The notes below the pieces were generated by a model, which saw nothing but the letters and a program-made list of their open reading frames with translations, searched no databases and was not told where the DNA came from. The translations under genes and the position numbers were made by a program. A DNA stretch of 64,000 nt from Nematostella vectensis (taxonomy: Eukaryota > Cnidaria > Anthozoa > Actiniaria > Edwardsiidae). This document shows positions 21,301 through 31,966 of the stretch, piece after piece. The stretch lies in NCBI RefSeq assembly GCF_932526225.1, contig NC_064034.1, positions 19,156,927 to 19,220,926 of the forward strand, read 5' to 3'. Positions within the stretch are counted from its first letter, which is position 1, and every line of letters begins with the position of its first letter.

Positions 21301-23136
21301 GGAATACAATTCTTAAATCAAAAGACAGAACAGGAAATGTTGTGAATTGAAAAACAATACTTAATAAGCTTTTATACTCACCTCAACATAAAACATGTCA
21401 GAGCTAATGAAACAGTCTGTTCCATTTCCATTATCGTAAAATTTCAACCTAAAAATAAAAGAAAATGAAAGAAAATGTGATCCACAAACCCACACTCTCC
21501 AACAACTTTATAGGAAATATTACTAATGTATGCTAACTCCTTACCCTACATTTCTGGTAATAGCTTCTAGTCTTTGTACAACTCCCTTGATTGAGTTATC
21601 TGTTGAGATAAAAAAATATATTATTATGGTGGGAAATATCCCACACGCAGGGGCTGCACAGAGGGCGGGGGGTAGTTCCAAGCAGAACCCCCTCCCCTCC
21701 CCCATGAGGAGGAATCCTACGAACACGTTAAAGAGTGTCACACATTTCGCAGGTCATCTCGCATACGAGAATAAAATGAACCTGTCCTCGTTGTTTCTTC
21801 ATCAGATCTCGCATGTTTGAGTTGTCATAACCTTCGCTTCAATCTGTAAACCTTCTGATCAGCCACAAACTGTTCCAGATATTATTTAAAAATGTATTTT
21901 TTTAAAAGTGAATCAATATTTCCTACAAACAATTTTTGAAGAGCATCGATGAACTGTATTAAATATTTCGTCTACGAAGAAAAGAATGAAGAAATGTCTT
22001 TATCGTTGTTTCTTTAAGATCCCCGTATTTGATTGATCATTCTTAAACCTTCGCATTCACTAAAAGTGTGAGCAGTACGATTTCTGCGAGTGGGGAGTGG
22101 CATAGTTCTCGATTGCCTCATTAAAAGTGCGAGTCTCGATTCTCGAGTGGCGAGAGTGCTAATGAGGACTCGACACTCGCGAGTGGAGGATATGTTACTC
22201 TAGACCTGTACTGTATTCTTTATCAAACGAAAATGGATTAAGTAGAAGGTTTCAATTTAAACAAATTTGATGAAGTTGAAGATAAAGGTTTTAATTTATC
22301 ATACATGTCTACTTATTTCTCATTCTGAAAGTTATAGAGGAGCACACTCAAATAAATTCAGTTGTGTTAGACCAGACTGGTGATTGACACATGAGCATCC
22401 AGAAAAGAGCCAGAGCTGTCCCCTCATTTGTTGAAAGGGTCTTTACCTCTCATGGCATGCTGTAGCTTGTCTAGACACTCCTTGATGAACACTTTCATTG
22501 GTGCTAGATTCTGAGCCTGCTGGTGTCTCTCCTGTCAGAAAACAATACAAGTAGATTAGAGCTATTCTTAAACGATATTGTACAACAATCGCCATCTTAT
22601 AGTTTAAGTATAAACTAACTTAAAAAGAATTAAAAAGAATTAAATGACTTATCTTAAGATAAGTCTTGTGGTCAGACGAAGACATGAAGGTTTCACAGAA
22701 AACCTCTCAATTGCCAAATACTCACCAATGATGCTTTTATCGCTTTCTCCCTCTTTCCATCCGGCCATGACTTGCATTGAAGGCACTTGGATCTGATGCT
22801 ATTGATGTGTTCAGTGAATTTGTTGTGTTCTAAGCAAAAGTTTAAAGGGCCAAAGATGTGACCTGTAAAAAAGCAATTGATTTAAGGGGTCAGCTGTCAG
22901 GAAGACTCGTCGTGTAGGGTGATCCTCGAAGAATGTTATTGTTGTTGACAAAAGATGACACGATTGTGACGCTTTGTAATATCGTACTTATAGGGTTCAC
23001 AACAAAACTTACACTTGGTGCCGTCCGTACTGTTCCCATCAAGGCCAAGCTTTCTTTCGTAACCTCTGATAAGATCCTTCAGCTTCGAACAACACGTTCC
23101 ACAAGTTTCGCTCTCGACTCCCGCGCCAGCCGCCAT
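9304..23136 (-). CDS. MED1: Mediator of RNA polymerase II transcription subunit 1 (MED1)
   Basis: Twenty-one coding exons, from high to low coordinate: 23013-23136, 22726-22862, 22447-22531, 21545-21599, 21382-21449, 21230-21292, 20909-20937, 20746-20817, 20123-20197, 19934-20001, 19314-19403, 18583-18709, 17765-17930, 16696-16749, 16411-16545, 13568-13640, 12161-12259, 11657-11711, 10026-10912, 9865-9954, 9494-9303/4. MED1 is the Mediator middle-module subunit that links activators to RNA polymerase II. Recognisable family blocks in order are QRLEAITRNVG, CFISSDMFYVEV, KVSEVKVAHAG, SCPELTRVLREGDYEEF, LMRLTYFASPYDLL, TFTVTITFAHP, RRQVTYNTLL and CLSIPATMRCLIRKAE, then a disordered acidic C-terminus. 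Phases match throughout except exon 5, which carries one base too many. The exon 13 donor is the second copy in a donor array, chosen by phase. No LxxLL nuclear-receptor box was seen, and the tail is much shorter than in vertebrates. Small exons could have been missed. Confidence 0.9.
9595..9860. repeat. Dispersed CACGTG/ACATGATCA palindromes in the last MED1 intron
   Basis: The intron between MED1 exons 20 and 21 holds at least eight ATCACGTG or ATCACATGATC-type words. They are not in strict tandem register. CACGTG is the core of bHLH E-boxes, but a simple-sequence origin is equally possible. Confidence 0.6.
11735..12145. repeat. Degenerate 75-95-bp tandem repeat in a MED1 intron
   Basis: Five imperfect copies of a unit built around CAAAATCAACTTTGAG followed by AAAAGAGGAG and a GAGTGAGTT segment fill most of the intron between MED1 exons 17 and 18. 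It ends about 15 bp from the donor of exon 17. Confidence 0.7.
12785..12860 (-). other. Degenerate tRNA-like sequence
   Basis: Read on the minus strand, this has an A-box-like TAGCGGTGCAAA, a central hairpin-like CTTGTCTATGACCCCAGCG and a T-arm-like CCCGGCTTCGAATCCCAC. The T-loop has an extra base compared with GGTTCGAATCC and the acceptor stem does not close well. It could be a decayed tRNA or the head of a tRNA-derived SINE inside a MED1 intron. Confidence 0.3.
13779..16441 (-). repeat. Minisatellite of MED1 exon 15 splice donors (41-bp unit, about 65 copies)
   Basis: Nearly 2.7 kb of a 41-bp unit begins at the 3' end of MED1 exon 15. In the minus-strand sense every unit repeats the exon end (HPRHVPVIIK-like codons) followed by the donor AAG|GTACATAC. 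The first donor (exon end 16411) is in phase with exon 16 and gives the family-conserved length, so it is taken as the normal site. The unit has no stop in any minus-strand frame and is 2 modulo 3, so all three frames stay open over the array, the longest for 932 codons. Those open frames are a by-product of the repeat, not evidence for genes. Confidence 0.92.
17068..17835 (-). repeat. Minisatellite of MED1 exon 13 splice donors (32-bp unit, about 24 copies)
   Basis: A 32-bp unit, in minus-strand sense GCCATCCATGAGACAG|GTATAAG, is repeated from the 3' end of MED1 exon 13 into the intron. Each unit contains the last codons of the exon and the donor. The first donor leaves phase 1, but the next recognised exon (16696-16749) needs phase 0. 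The second donor, 32 nt on, gives phase 0, so one repeat copy seems to be coding (TGIRYTVPSMRQ). The plus strand of the array is also open in all three frames. Confidence 0.9.
18060..18515. repeat. 25-bp G/C-strand-biased minisatellite
   Basis: About 18 copies of a 25-bp unit (CCCCACCCTCCTCCCCCATTCCTTG) lie in the intron after MED1 exon 12, about 70 bp from its donor. The transcribed RNA would be GGGGGAGGAGGGTGGGG, which could form G-quadruplexes. Unlike its neighbours, the unit carries no splice site. Confidence 0.88.
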
Positions 23137-24345
23137 CTTGGATCAAAGACCGCTGCCTTTGACATGCGCAAAGCGACAGATAGAGGAGTGGGCCTGGGAA
23201 GGGGCGGGTTTTCGGCTAGACGCTCGCAAAAATAATTTGTTGCAGGTCGCACGCGCCATGTGACCCCTTGTCCTGCGACTTGAAGCAATTTGTTGAAGAT
23301 TCGAAGAGAGTTCTACTTTTCGGGCGACTTTGAGAAATGCAAAACAAGTTGCAAAGGGGATGTCACACGCAAATAAATACGCGTGCGACGTCAATTTTGC
23401 AATTATTTTTTGCGAGGCAGGTCGCAAGAGAAAAAAACGTACGTGTGACAGGGCCTTTAGTCTCACGTGACGGAGACACAGAAAGTCGGGTATAATGTAT
23501 ACAAAACAAATTCCAAACACTTTGGTTTCTGGAGAACCTTAGCGTTCTTCCATACACGGATCTTGCCCTTCTATCTTCAGAGTCTGATCTGCAGACATGA
23601 CAGAGGAAAATGATGTCATTTCCACGTGCGAAATTAAACGTGTACAGTGCCGTATCACGCTTCGAAACATTTGGCTAAGGGACAGGGGACAATAGAGAAA
23701 CATAAATAAAACATTTGGGGGCACAGCAGCGCCCCTACTGGTCAGGGAGGGGGGGAACGTGCCTCCCTTGTCCCCTGCTACGGCCTAGTGTAATCATCCA
23801 TGGAAAACAAGTCGGAAATAGAATATCTCTTTTCGCTGTTGTTTTGCGAAGAAAAACTAATTATATCTGAAAGCACTTCAGTACGACTCTACTATTGTTT
23901 GCTGAGTCAACGGAATAACTGGTAGTGTAGCTCGAATCGAGGGGAATATTTCGCAAGATCGCTAGGCGCGCGTAGTTTAATAGTACCTAAGGGCAAAAGA
24001 TCGGTATTTGCGGCCACTCACATGTTTTCGTACGATGACATGCAACCATATCCTATTGCGCCCTGTTTTCCTTGAAATCACACATCTCTGTCAAACGCTA
24101 ACTTTAAATAATTCTGTCTCCGTTCTTTTGAGACACGCGAGGTAGGGGCTTCCTCCTATCCACTGTCATTTCCCGCGCCTACCGCAAATAAAGATCAATA
24201 ACGGCAACATTGACGGCAGTAATACACGCAAACAAATATGCGCGCTTCGGTTCCATTGACCTCTGCAGTAACTCCCACCAACTTGTAAGCGCCGCCTAGC
24301 GTGATGAGTTCAGAAGGGAGACTTCTTTGAGGGCGGGGGGGGGGG
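23137..24345. other. Upstream region of MED1 with a foldback sequence
   Basis: No coding exon was recognised. The first part should hold the MED1 promoter; no TATA box is evident. From about 23213 to 23461 the sequence folds on itself: CTCGCAAAAATAATTTG and AGGTCGCACGCG near the left reappear inverted near the right, which ends in ACGTGTGACAGGGCC. This looks like a MITE or foldback element, but its exact ends are unclear. Confidence 0.4.
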
Positions 24346-24837
24346 GGGGTGTTACAAATAATTCCCGGGAGCTATGCAAGCCACGTCCCCAGGCGTCCCT
24401 CCACAGGGCCCGTCACTATCAAATGCCCATATCAGATTATAAACAATATCCATGTAGAGCAAAACAGCGGTGTTATATGCGAGGGTAATAATTTAGTAAC
24501 GACGAACTCCAGTGAGGGTAACTTTATGCAAAATGATTTGAAACGCAAAGTTATTTCGTTCACGCCGGAAATTATCGCAGGGTGTCGTGATACGCTAGTA
24601 ATTGTCACGCGGGGAAAGGTTGCGGGATTCGCTACTTTGATAACTTTATCATTTTAGACTATTAACGGCCAACTTACCGGGAGTTAGTGATGTGTTTTTG
24701 TTACGTTTTTGTTCAGTATAATTGGGCGTGTCCACGTTGTTTTCAAGTGATACACTAGAATCGAATATTAGAGTATCAAGTGATACTCTAAATCGAGCGC
24801 CTATCCCCGTTCCGTACACATGAACTATCGGTAGAAA

Positions 24838-25712
24838 GCTGGATCTGATTTCACGAGCAGGTAACTCTAGTTATGTACTGTCGCAATTTGTAATAATCGG
24901 AGGTATGTTACAAATTGCGACTGCTTTTTTTTTTTTTACAAATCGCGATGGGTGCGTACAAATTGCGACAGCTTTTTTATTACAAATTGCGACAGGTATT
25001 ACAAATTGCGACAACTTTGTTACAAATTGCGACAGTACAAGGTATTATCTAGGTTTAGTGAAACTCTGGTGTAGCCAGGTTCAGTATTAAGAAAAGCGAG
25101 TGCAAAAATGAATGCTGTCAATCATTTTAATCACGCGTGAAGCTAGTTATGCGCACTAGCACAGCAAGCATCTAGTGTGATACCTCCGTAGTCAATAATT
25201 ACCATGTAACCATTACGCAGGTCACGGCAGTAACCTACACCCATTGGCTAAAAACCTTATCTAAACGAAGATTAACGCTTTTCGGAATGTCAGTGAAGGT
25301 TTTCCGAATGGACATGCCTTCTTAGGAGCATAAAAGGTGGTGCGGTAGATACAGTTCTTGATACAACAGCTCTTGTAAACTTCTTATAATATGTCTCGTC
25401 TTCTTATCCTTCTTCATGTAAACGTTGGATCTGACTTCACGAGCAGGTAACTCCAGGTATCATCTGCTAGGTATATTGAAACTCTGGTATAGCCAGGTTC
25501 GGTATTAAGAAAGAAAGTGCAAAAATGATTAGAATGCCCATTTAATCATTACGCAGGTCACGGCAGTCCAAGGGTAACTCACGGGAACATCCACGTAGGA
25601 AGGTCGCACTTCGTACACCCATTGGCTGAAAAACCTTATCTTAACGAAGCTAAACGCTTTTCGGGGTGTCAGTGAAGGTTTCCCGTTTGGACTTGCCGTC
25701 TTAGGAAACAAT
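24838..25712. repeat. Diverged tandem duplication
   Basis: Sequence at 24838-25330 (from GGATCTGATTTCACGAGCAG through AGCCAGGTTC, CATTACGCAGGTCACGGCAG and GTCAGTGAAGG) is repeated with substitutions and indels at about 25427-25710. The two copies differ by the MITE in the first and by an inserted segment around 25570-25610 in the second. No gene was recognised in either. Confidence 0.65.
24871..25040. mobile_element. Short MITE with 20-bp perfect terminal inverted repeats
   Basis: The 20-bp sequence TGTACTGTCGCAATTTGTAA at 24874-24893 is the exact reverse complement of 25020-25039. The 166-bp element is made mostly of internal copies of ACAAATTGCGAC, four of them after the left arm. A diverged duplicate of the flanking DNA at about 25430-25490 lacks it, so the pair gives an insertion and a candidate empty site. 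No target-site duplication is obvious. Confidence 0.7.
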
Positions 25713-27006
25713 GCAATAATCTTCATTTACCATATTAACCGAATAACAGTTTTCTAATATGGCCTTCCCTAATATATCTATAAAAATATAATAAAAATAC
25801 AATATTAATAATAATAACTCAATGATAGTAGGCGTTTACGGAATTACAAAGGAGAAAAAATTATACTATACAATTGTGACATTAATACTACATCTTGGTA
25901 AACAACTAACGAACTACAAACAGGCAGACGACAGCAGTAGAAACTACAACAAACAGACAGACAAACACTTACTTCCAATAACACTGACTGTTACACGTAG
26001 ACTGAACTAACCACACTACCTACATTCGACTGAAGAGGCAAGTACAAATACTACGAAACAATTACAGCATATAGGGATGCGGTAGATACCCCAAAACATT
26101 TTGTAAACATCTTGTAGTCTTTCGTCGTGTAACATCGTACAGAAGTAAAACCCTGTACCTACCCCCATACAAAAGCGTCTTCTCGTTGTTACACTACCTT
26201 TGTTGTGATCTTCCTTGTTATCGTCCTTGTTATCTTCGTTGTTCTCTATGTTGTTATTTTTGTTGCCTGAAAAAAAAGTATGCTTGATTTTCCGAAAAAA
26301 AGAGATAAAATATTAATTATAAAACATAAGCTGCAACTGTGCATGGTGCCAATAATAAGGCCCGAATTTTACGACGAGCAACCCTATCAGGTCGATATCG
26401 ACCCCCCCCCCCCCCCCTGGTCGATTCGTTTCACAGAATCTTTCAGGGCAGAGTCTTTGGGGCAAAATAAGATCTTATGGCATCGCAGACAAGTCGAATC
26501 AAGATCATCACACCACTCTATGAGATCTCAGAATGTCGTACTTGATAATGGTCAAATGGTTTAAGGTAATACCGGTGTGAAACAAGGCTGTGTTATGTCC
26601 GGATTCTACTTTGGCTATTGATTGGGTTAAATAACAGAGAATGCGAAGACTTTGATTATATGAACAATAGGACAATAACATGACTTTTGGAGGGCATAAC
26701 GTTCATTTGCGCCTACATAAGGTCAAATAATACAACCGTCCAACCCAGTTGAATTGAGGAAATTTATTATCACCTTAACGTAATATATGAAAAATGAGTG
26801 CCAGTGTTTCACCAGGGATTCCAAACACCGAGAAAAGAAGAAGAAATGGTCAATATTCTGAGTTTGGAGACCAAGTCGGAGGGTACAAAATGCAGGTTGC
26901 AGGTCAGATTCAGGTTAAGTACAAAATGCAGGTCGGGTGATTTTACTGTTTTTGTTTGTTTTTGCTTTCTCTATCTCATTCAATTTCTACGGCTCACGTG
27001 ACGCGT

Positions 27007-27170
27007 GAGGGGGGAGGGGGAGGGGAGGAGGCAGAGAGAGAGATTTACAGGGAGAGGGGGAGGGGGAGGGGGAGGGGGAGGGGGAGGGGGAGGGGGAGGG
27101 GGAGGGGGAGGGGGAGGGGGAGGGGGAGGGGGAGGGGGAGAGGGAGAGGGAGAGGGAGAGAGAGAGATTA
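27007..27170. repeat. (GGGGGA)n microsatellite
   Basis: A pure hexanucleotide GGGGGA run spans about 27055-27139 (some 14 units) and grades into GGGAGA and GAGA on its right. The G-rich strand is the plus strand and is a strong candidate for G-quadruplex formation. The polyglycine/polyproline frames across it are artefacts of the repeat. Confidence 0.95.
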
Positions 27171-27719
27171 TGGAGTTTTCGGCCAGCCCTCCCTCCTCCT
27201 CATCCGAGCTGCTTTCCTGTATAGGATCGGTGTCGGTGTCAACTAGAAAAAAAAAAAGAATAACCAAATAAAAATACGATTTATCCTACCCGCCCCACCA
27301 TCACCGCAATTGATCCACTTTTACATTAATCCAATATTGCATTATCACTCACCTCTATCGGTGTCATTAGAAGTCTCGTCATCTGGATGGACATCACCAA
27401 TTGTGCTAGCCGTGCACTCCGCACTCCTCCAATCGAACCTGGCCGATGCCGCCAACCGGTAACTTTCCTGGTCAACAACTCGCATTACTGCAGCTTCCGA
27501 GCTGTAGTGTAGTGTTATTTCCGCAAAAGCCAAGACAAAAACTCGAAAACAACGAGTATTGATTGAAGCGCGTATATTACAAGCATGGGACATCGCCCAA
27601 TTTAAAGAAAAAGATTGTGTATCTCTATGGTAAGTACACTATCTGACAGGTTTCAAACACTCGGACGTTGCACAAAAACAAATTGCTCCGCTATTGAGCT
27701 CGATGCACGCTTGTCATAT

Positions 27720-28806
27720 TGTTTTATTTCAGACTGCAAAGGAGACGAACTTCCCGTATGCCTGTTTGAAGCGGAAGAACATGAAGTGCAAGTACGACTC
27801 CATGGTAACACCAAAGGTACCAAATGCAATCCATACAGAAGAACTCTGCCGAGCGTCCGCAAAAAAAAAAAAAATGATGGATAGAATAAACAAAAAGGAT
27901 TCCAAAACAATGTTTGGACAAAATCTACGAAGAGTCAGGGGATATGCTTGGAGCAAGATGCCTTGGGGCGCTTACTTCTGGTCCAATGCATAATGCTAGG
28001 AGGTCATCGAAAGCCCAGCCAAAGAGACACGCATTTGGTAATAGTAGTGAATATTCCCTGTTTGTTTTGCTCGAGCAAGCGAGAAGGCAACATGCAGTAT
28101 CAGGCAAGTCTCCCTTCATAAGAGATGTCAAGGTATTCCCTGAATACTGCTGTGTTCTAGCCAGAAGCTAGAGTTGTTTGCCACAAACCCTGTGGAATTT
28201 TGTGTTGTTGGTGTTGATCCAGTCTTCGATATCTTTTAATATATTGAAAACACCAAAAACTGGAAATCGACTCTGCCAAATTTTCGTCATTAATAAGACT
28301 TCTCTTTAGGGCAGTCTGCAGTTTAATTCTATTTTAAAATATTGAGATATCTTTTAAAAACACAAACATTAGCCTGACAATGACCACATACAAGAACTTG
28401 AAATTGAGAAGTAAAGCAACAGGGAAGTTTTTATCGGGCCGACATTTATGGACCAACGAAAGCAAACGAACACGTATGCATATTTTGCAAATACGCTTGT
28501 GAGCCTGCATGAGCCTCTGAAGAGTGTACTGGCATTGGCCACAGACAGAGATCCCTCTTGTCAACGGATTGTTTCGTTTCGCCATATATTTACGATGCTT
28601 CCTGCATTTCGAGAACGGATCAATTACAAAGGACATTGGGGAGAACTATGGTGGAACATTCTATAAGGGCTTGGTCGACTGTAGCTCTGAAGTTGAGATC
28701 GACCAGAAGCTTGAGGCCCTAAAGCCTGTTTGGGATGAAAGGGAGCGACCGTTTTTGCCACAAGGGAAACAACCTACCTTCCATGCGTGGTTCATCGCTA
28801 ATAAGG
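27720..28806 (+). pseudogene. Decayed MULE-like DDE transposase, N-terminal and catalytic part
   Basis: In shifting plus-strand frames the segment gives HGNTKGTKCNPYRRTLPSV, then a LEQARRQ...FIRDVK...P block. Next come NPVEFCVVGVDPVFDI (probable first catalytic aspartate), GPTFMDQRKQTNTYAYFANTL, ALATD...EIPLV and LRCFLHF. These are in the order seen in Mutator-like transposases. There are several frameshifts and stops, including a shift near 28548. It ends at IANK with a donor-like GTATG at 28807. The continuation lies beyond 32893. Confidence 0.6.
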
Positions 28807-29334
28807 TATGTCGGTGTATTTTATCGGTTTGGTTAAAATCAATAGCAAAACGATTTATATTTCAGCTATTGTATTGAAAGCATATTGTAACATATCTTTT
28901 TATAGTGCAAACAGTATAAGCGTGAAAGATTAGCAAAACTAAATTGCACTATTTATTGACTAGCATTTAGCATTAGTATTTAGTGAATAGCATTTCACGC
29001 TTATAGTGTTTGCAAATCTAGCTGAAAACGTTGTATTTAGTTGTTTTATCGATTCCGGACAAAAAACTACTGAGGACTGAAGAATACTTCATTGCCGACT
29101 CACCCTGCCCACAATGCATTGCTTTGTCTTTTGTTTCACGAGGAAGTAGAAATTTATGTCCACTTTACTTGCTTCTAAGGATAAAAAAATGTGTAATTTA
29201 AAGAGTATTGAATAATTTCTTATTTGATCGTATCAATAAAAAATGGCGGCCAACGCAATGTATTCTGGGCAGCGAACCCATCGAGTAACCCATCGAGTTT
29301 TTTTCTTCTTCAACGTTTGGTTCAGTTCACCGTC

Positions 29335-29452
29335 CTGAGCCATCGTAAACGATTTCCAAAATCGTTCACGATTTTCAAAATCCTTCACGATTTTGGAAAT
29401 CGTTCACGATGTTGAAAGTCCTTCACGATTTTGAAAATCCTTCACAATTTAA
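29335..29452. repeat. TTCACGATTTT tandem repeat
   Basis: Six imperfect copies of an 18-20-bp unit TTCACGATTTTNAAAATCC give a self-complementary stretch, since GATTTT and AAAATC occur together in each unit. Confidence 0.7.
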
Positions 29453-29708
29453 AAAGAAAAAAAAAGAAGAATCGAAAAACCGGCTTCATGGTTGAATTTA
29501 TGATCGCGTAAAACGAATCTGCTATTCGTGCGCGTACACAGAGGAGTTAGGAACCCAGCGTCTGAGACAGCCAGCAGAACTATGGCAATGCTTATGCTAA
29601 ACTGCATCGAATGGAAAAAGTATGGTAAACGAACAGCTCCATCCCCCTCCCTCCCCATCCAAGAAAAGAAAACCATAGGAAATACACCTTCTTACGCCTT
29701 TGGGGTAG

Positions 29709-29806
29709 TTAGCCTGCGTAGCGGCTAAAGTGAGGGGGAGAGGCGCTCGCTTTTTTTTTTCTCTCGGCCCCCTCCCCCTCTCCCTTGAACCGCTACACAG
29801 GCTAGG
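29709..29806. mobile_element. Short inverted-repeat element (MITE)
   Basis: TTAGCCTGCGTAGCGG at the left is matched, inverted with one mismatch, by CCGCTACACAGGCTA at the right. The 98-bp element has a purine-rich left half and a pyrimidine-rich right half that can pair. Target duplications were not resolved. Confidence 0.6.
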
Positions 29807-30596
29807 GTAGTGCAAGTAGGTTCCAGCTCTCATTTCTGTGGACCCGCAGGCAGGACGAGACTTAGCGACGGGTGGAAATAGAGCCTACGCAGAAGAAACA
29901 AAACAGGTTTAAAATATTGATATCTATTTTCATAACACTATAACACATACGCGACAAGTTTATTAATTTTCAAAATAAAAACGTTAGTTACTAATAACGT
30001 GATAAGAGATCATCCCGAACGTGCACACAACTCTTCCAAAAGTGAAATTTAATTTCTCAAAGGCTTTGGCCCCCACGCCAAGTAGTATGCCAGCCGCTAC
30101 AAACTCCTCCTCGTTGTTCATGTTTGTGTCCCCACTCCTTATCCTGCGGGATTGATAGATTGCATTAGTGAAACATTTTGATAAAGTAATGTAGTCATTT
30201 GGAGACCCCCCCCGGTGATATAAACATGGCCACAATGATGCGCTTCCACCTATAAGCCACCTCTACAAAAATGCATTCCCGGCCAACTGTGGGAATATCG
30301 TGTAAAGACAACAAGCATGACAAAGTAGTAGTATGCAGGGGATGACTAGGGCAATAATTGCAAGCACTTGAGTATCTGCAAGTTCTATTGTTTGCCCTAA
30401 TAGGTATAGGATGTATATATTTTTCACTTTTTTATTTTTCATTTTATTTTTTTCATTTAGTCAAGATAACTTTAATATATTCCATTAGTTAGGGAGGGGT
30501 GTATTGTTGTGGAGACTGGGGAGAGATGTGTACTGTGTGGGTGTTACTGATCCAACCGAACCGTCCAATCGTCAACTATAAAGGCATCTAGAACAA

Positions 30597-30705
30597 TGGC
30601 GACCAATCAGAGCGAAGATGAGACTAGTAAAACCGGTTTATACAATAGGGCGTATGGCGACCAATCAGAGCGAGGATGAGACTAGTAAAACCGGTTTATA
30701 CAATA
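30597..30705. repeat. 57-bp tandem duplication
   Basis: Two nearly identical copies of a 57-bp unit (TGGCGACCAATCAGAGCGA through AACCGGTTTATACAATA) stand in tandem, followed by a G-run. No function is apparent. Confidence 0.8.
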
Positions 30706-31939
30706 TAGGAGGGGGGGGGGGGTGGGGTGGGAAGGAAATGTTTCAGAGTGGATACGAGTCACTTCATTCGAATTATATTTAATTTTCCTTTATTTTTTTT
30801 TTAGTTGGTTGACCTCCCACTGCAGTCTTAGTATTTCCATTTTTATTTGAAGTGGTTCTGGGGCACAACTCGGTAAACATAAGGGTTTTTGTTCCCCGAG
30901 TTTCTTCCGTCCCTCGTGTTTCTGCTTCCCCTATGGAAGGACATAGATAAAAATTTTAGTTACTACATCGAAAATTGTTTCTAAGAACGTTTTTAAGAAC
31001 GAGGATGTGGTTAGTAAAACCTGAAAATATTCTGTAAACTCTTTAACTTAATAAGACCAAAATCTCAGAATCGTTAAAATCATTTCTATAATCCTTAAGT
31101 TCTAAAAATATCCTTCCTACATTTTATTTATGGAGTCATAACACACACTCAAGCACGCACGCACGCACACACACACATACACAATACATATTATAGTAAA
31201 AGATAATTACTCACCGTTATTCCTGGCCGGTGAGGGTATAAGGGTTATGGAGAAATCTTCCACAATTTTCTGTAACCATTCTGGGTTAGCTAAAAAAAAA
31301 AAAGAACAGAGCATATTATGGCTTTCGTTTAAAGAAAGGTATGTGAGTGTGTGGGTGTATGACTAATATGTTTTCCGTAATAACAAGGAATACTCACATT
31401 CAATTTCACTCTCCATAGGTTGGGAAATTGGGAAAGAGGCTCAGAAGGGTGTCTCTCATGTACTTCACCATCACTATCCGAACCTAAATAGGAAAATTTT
31501 ATTAGTTTACATACTACTTTGATTATATTAGGTGGGGTTTGACTTCAAACAGTGTACTGTGATAACATACATATATGATGAGTGTATATCATACAAGTAA
31601 TATTTAAGATCGTCATTGTATTACCTTAAACATATTCAAGAATTTAAGATAAACTTACCTCTCTACCCGCTGAGCAGATCGGAGAACCAGTTCTCACGCA
31701 GACTTCCTGAAACACCCTCAGCGCGAGTCTATGCTTTAGACTCTCGATAACTAATCTCGTACTAGTATGACGTAAAATCCAACGTCTAGTACCAAGAGCT
31801 ATTGTATAGTGTTGCTCCAAGGGTGGCTCGATTCTTGAAACAGCCTCGTGAAAATCGTGAATAATACCGGCTCTATTGACGGTATCTTCGGCGCATTAAA
31901 TGGCTTCATCAACAGTCATCCATGGTAATAAGTTCACCG

Positions 31940-31966
31940 CTATCTCCCACAACCGGTGGGAGATAG
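31940..31966. repeat. Perfect 11-bp hairpin
   Basis: CTATCTCCCAC and GTGGGAGATAG are perfect inverted repeats around a 5-nt AACCG spacer. It does not look like a terminator of a recognised gene and may be chance or a remnant of a foldback element. Confidence 0.5.

Larger units (their letters stand above)
26198..31905 (-). other. Unrecognised spliced minus-strand exons (acidic, low complexity)
   Basis: Several exon-like segments with good splice sites occur on the minus strand. They are about 31659-31905 (contains one stop), 31398-31483, 31215-31289 (NPEWLQKIVEDFSITLIP), 27353-27593 (starts MSHACNIRAS and ends in D/T-rich residues, phase 1), from 27242 downward (DTDTDPIQESSSDEEEGG, running into the G-rich repeat) and 26198-26266 (NNNIENNEDNKDDNKEDHNK, phase 1). 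The last three are phase-compatible. I do not recognise the protein, cannot link all parts, and part of the region lies in the apparent intron of a MULE-like gene on the other strand. Confidence 0.25.

Noticed and set aside
22933-23288. Plus-strand and second minus-strand frames around 23.1 kb
   Set aside because: Overlap MED1 exon 1 and the foldback; no domain or splice support.
26980-27271. Polyglycine and polyproline frames
   Set aside because: Translation of the (GGGGGA)n tract; only the first acidic segment on the minus strand looks exon-like.
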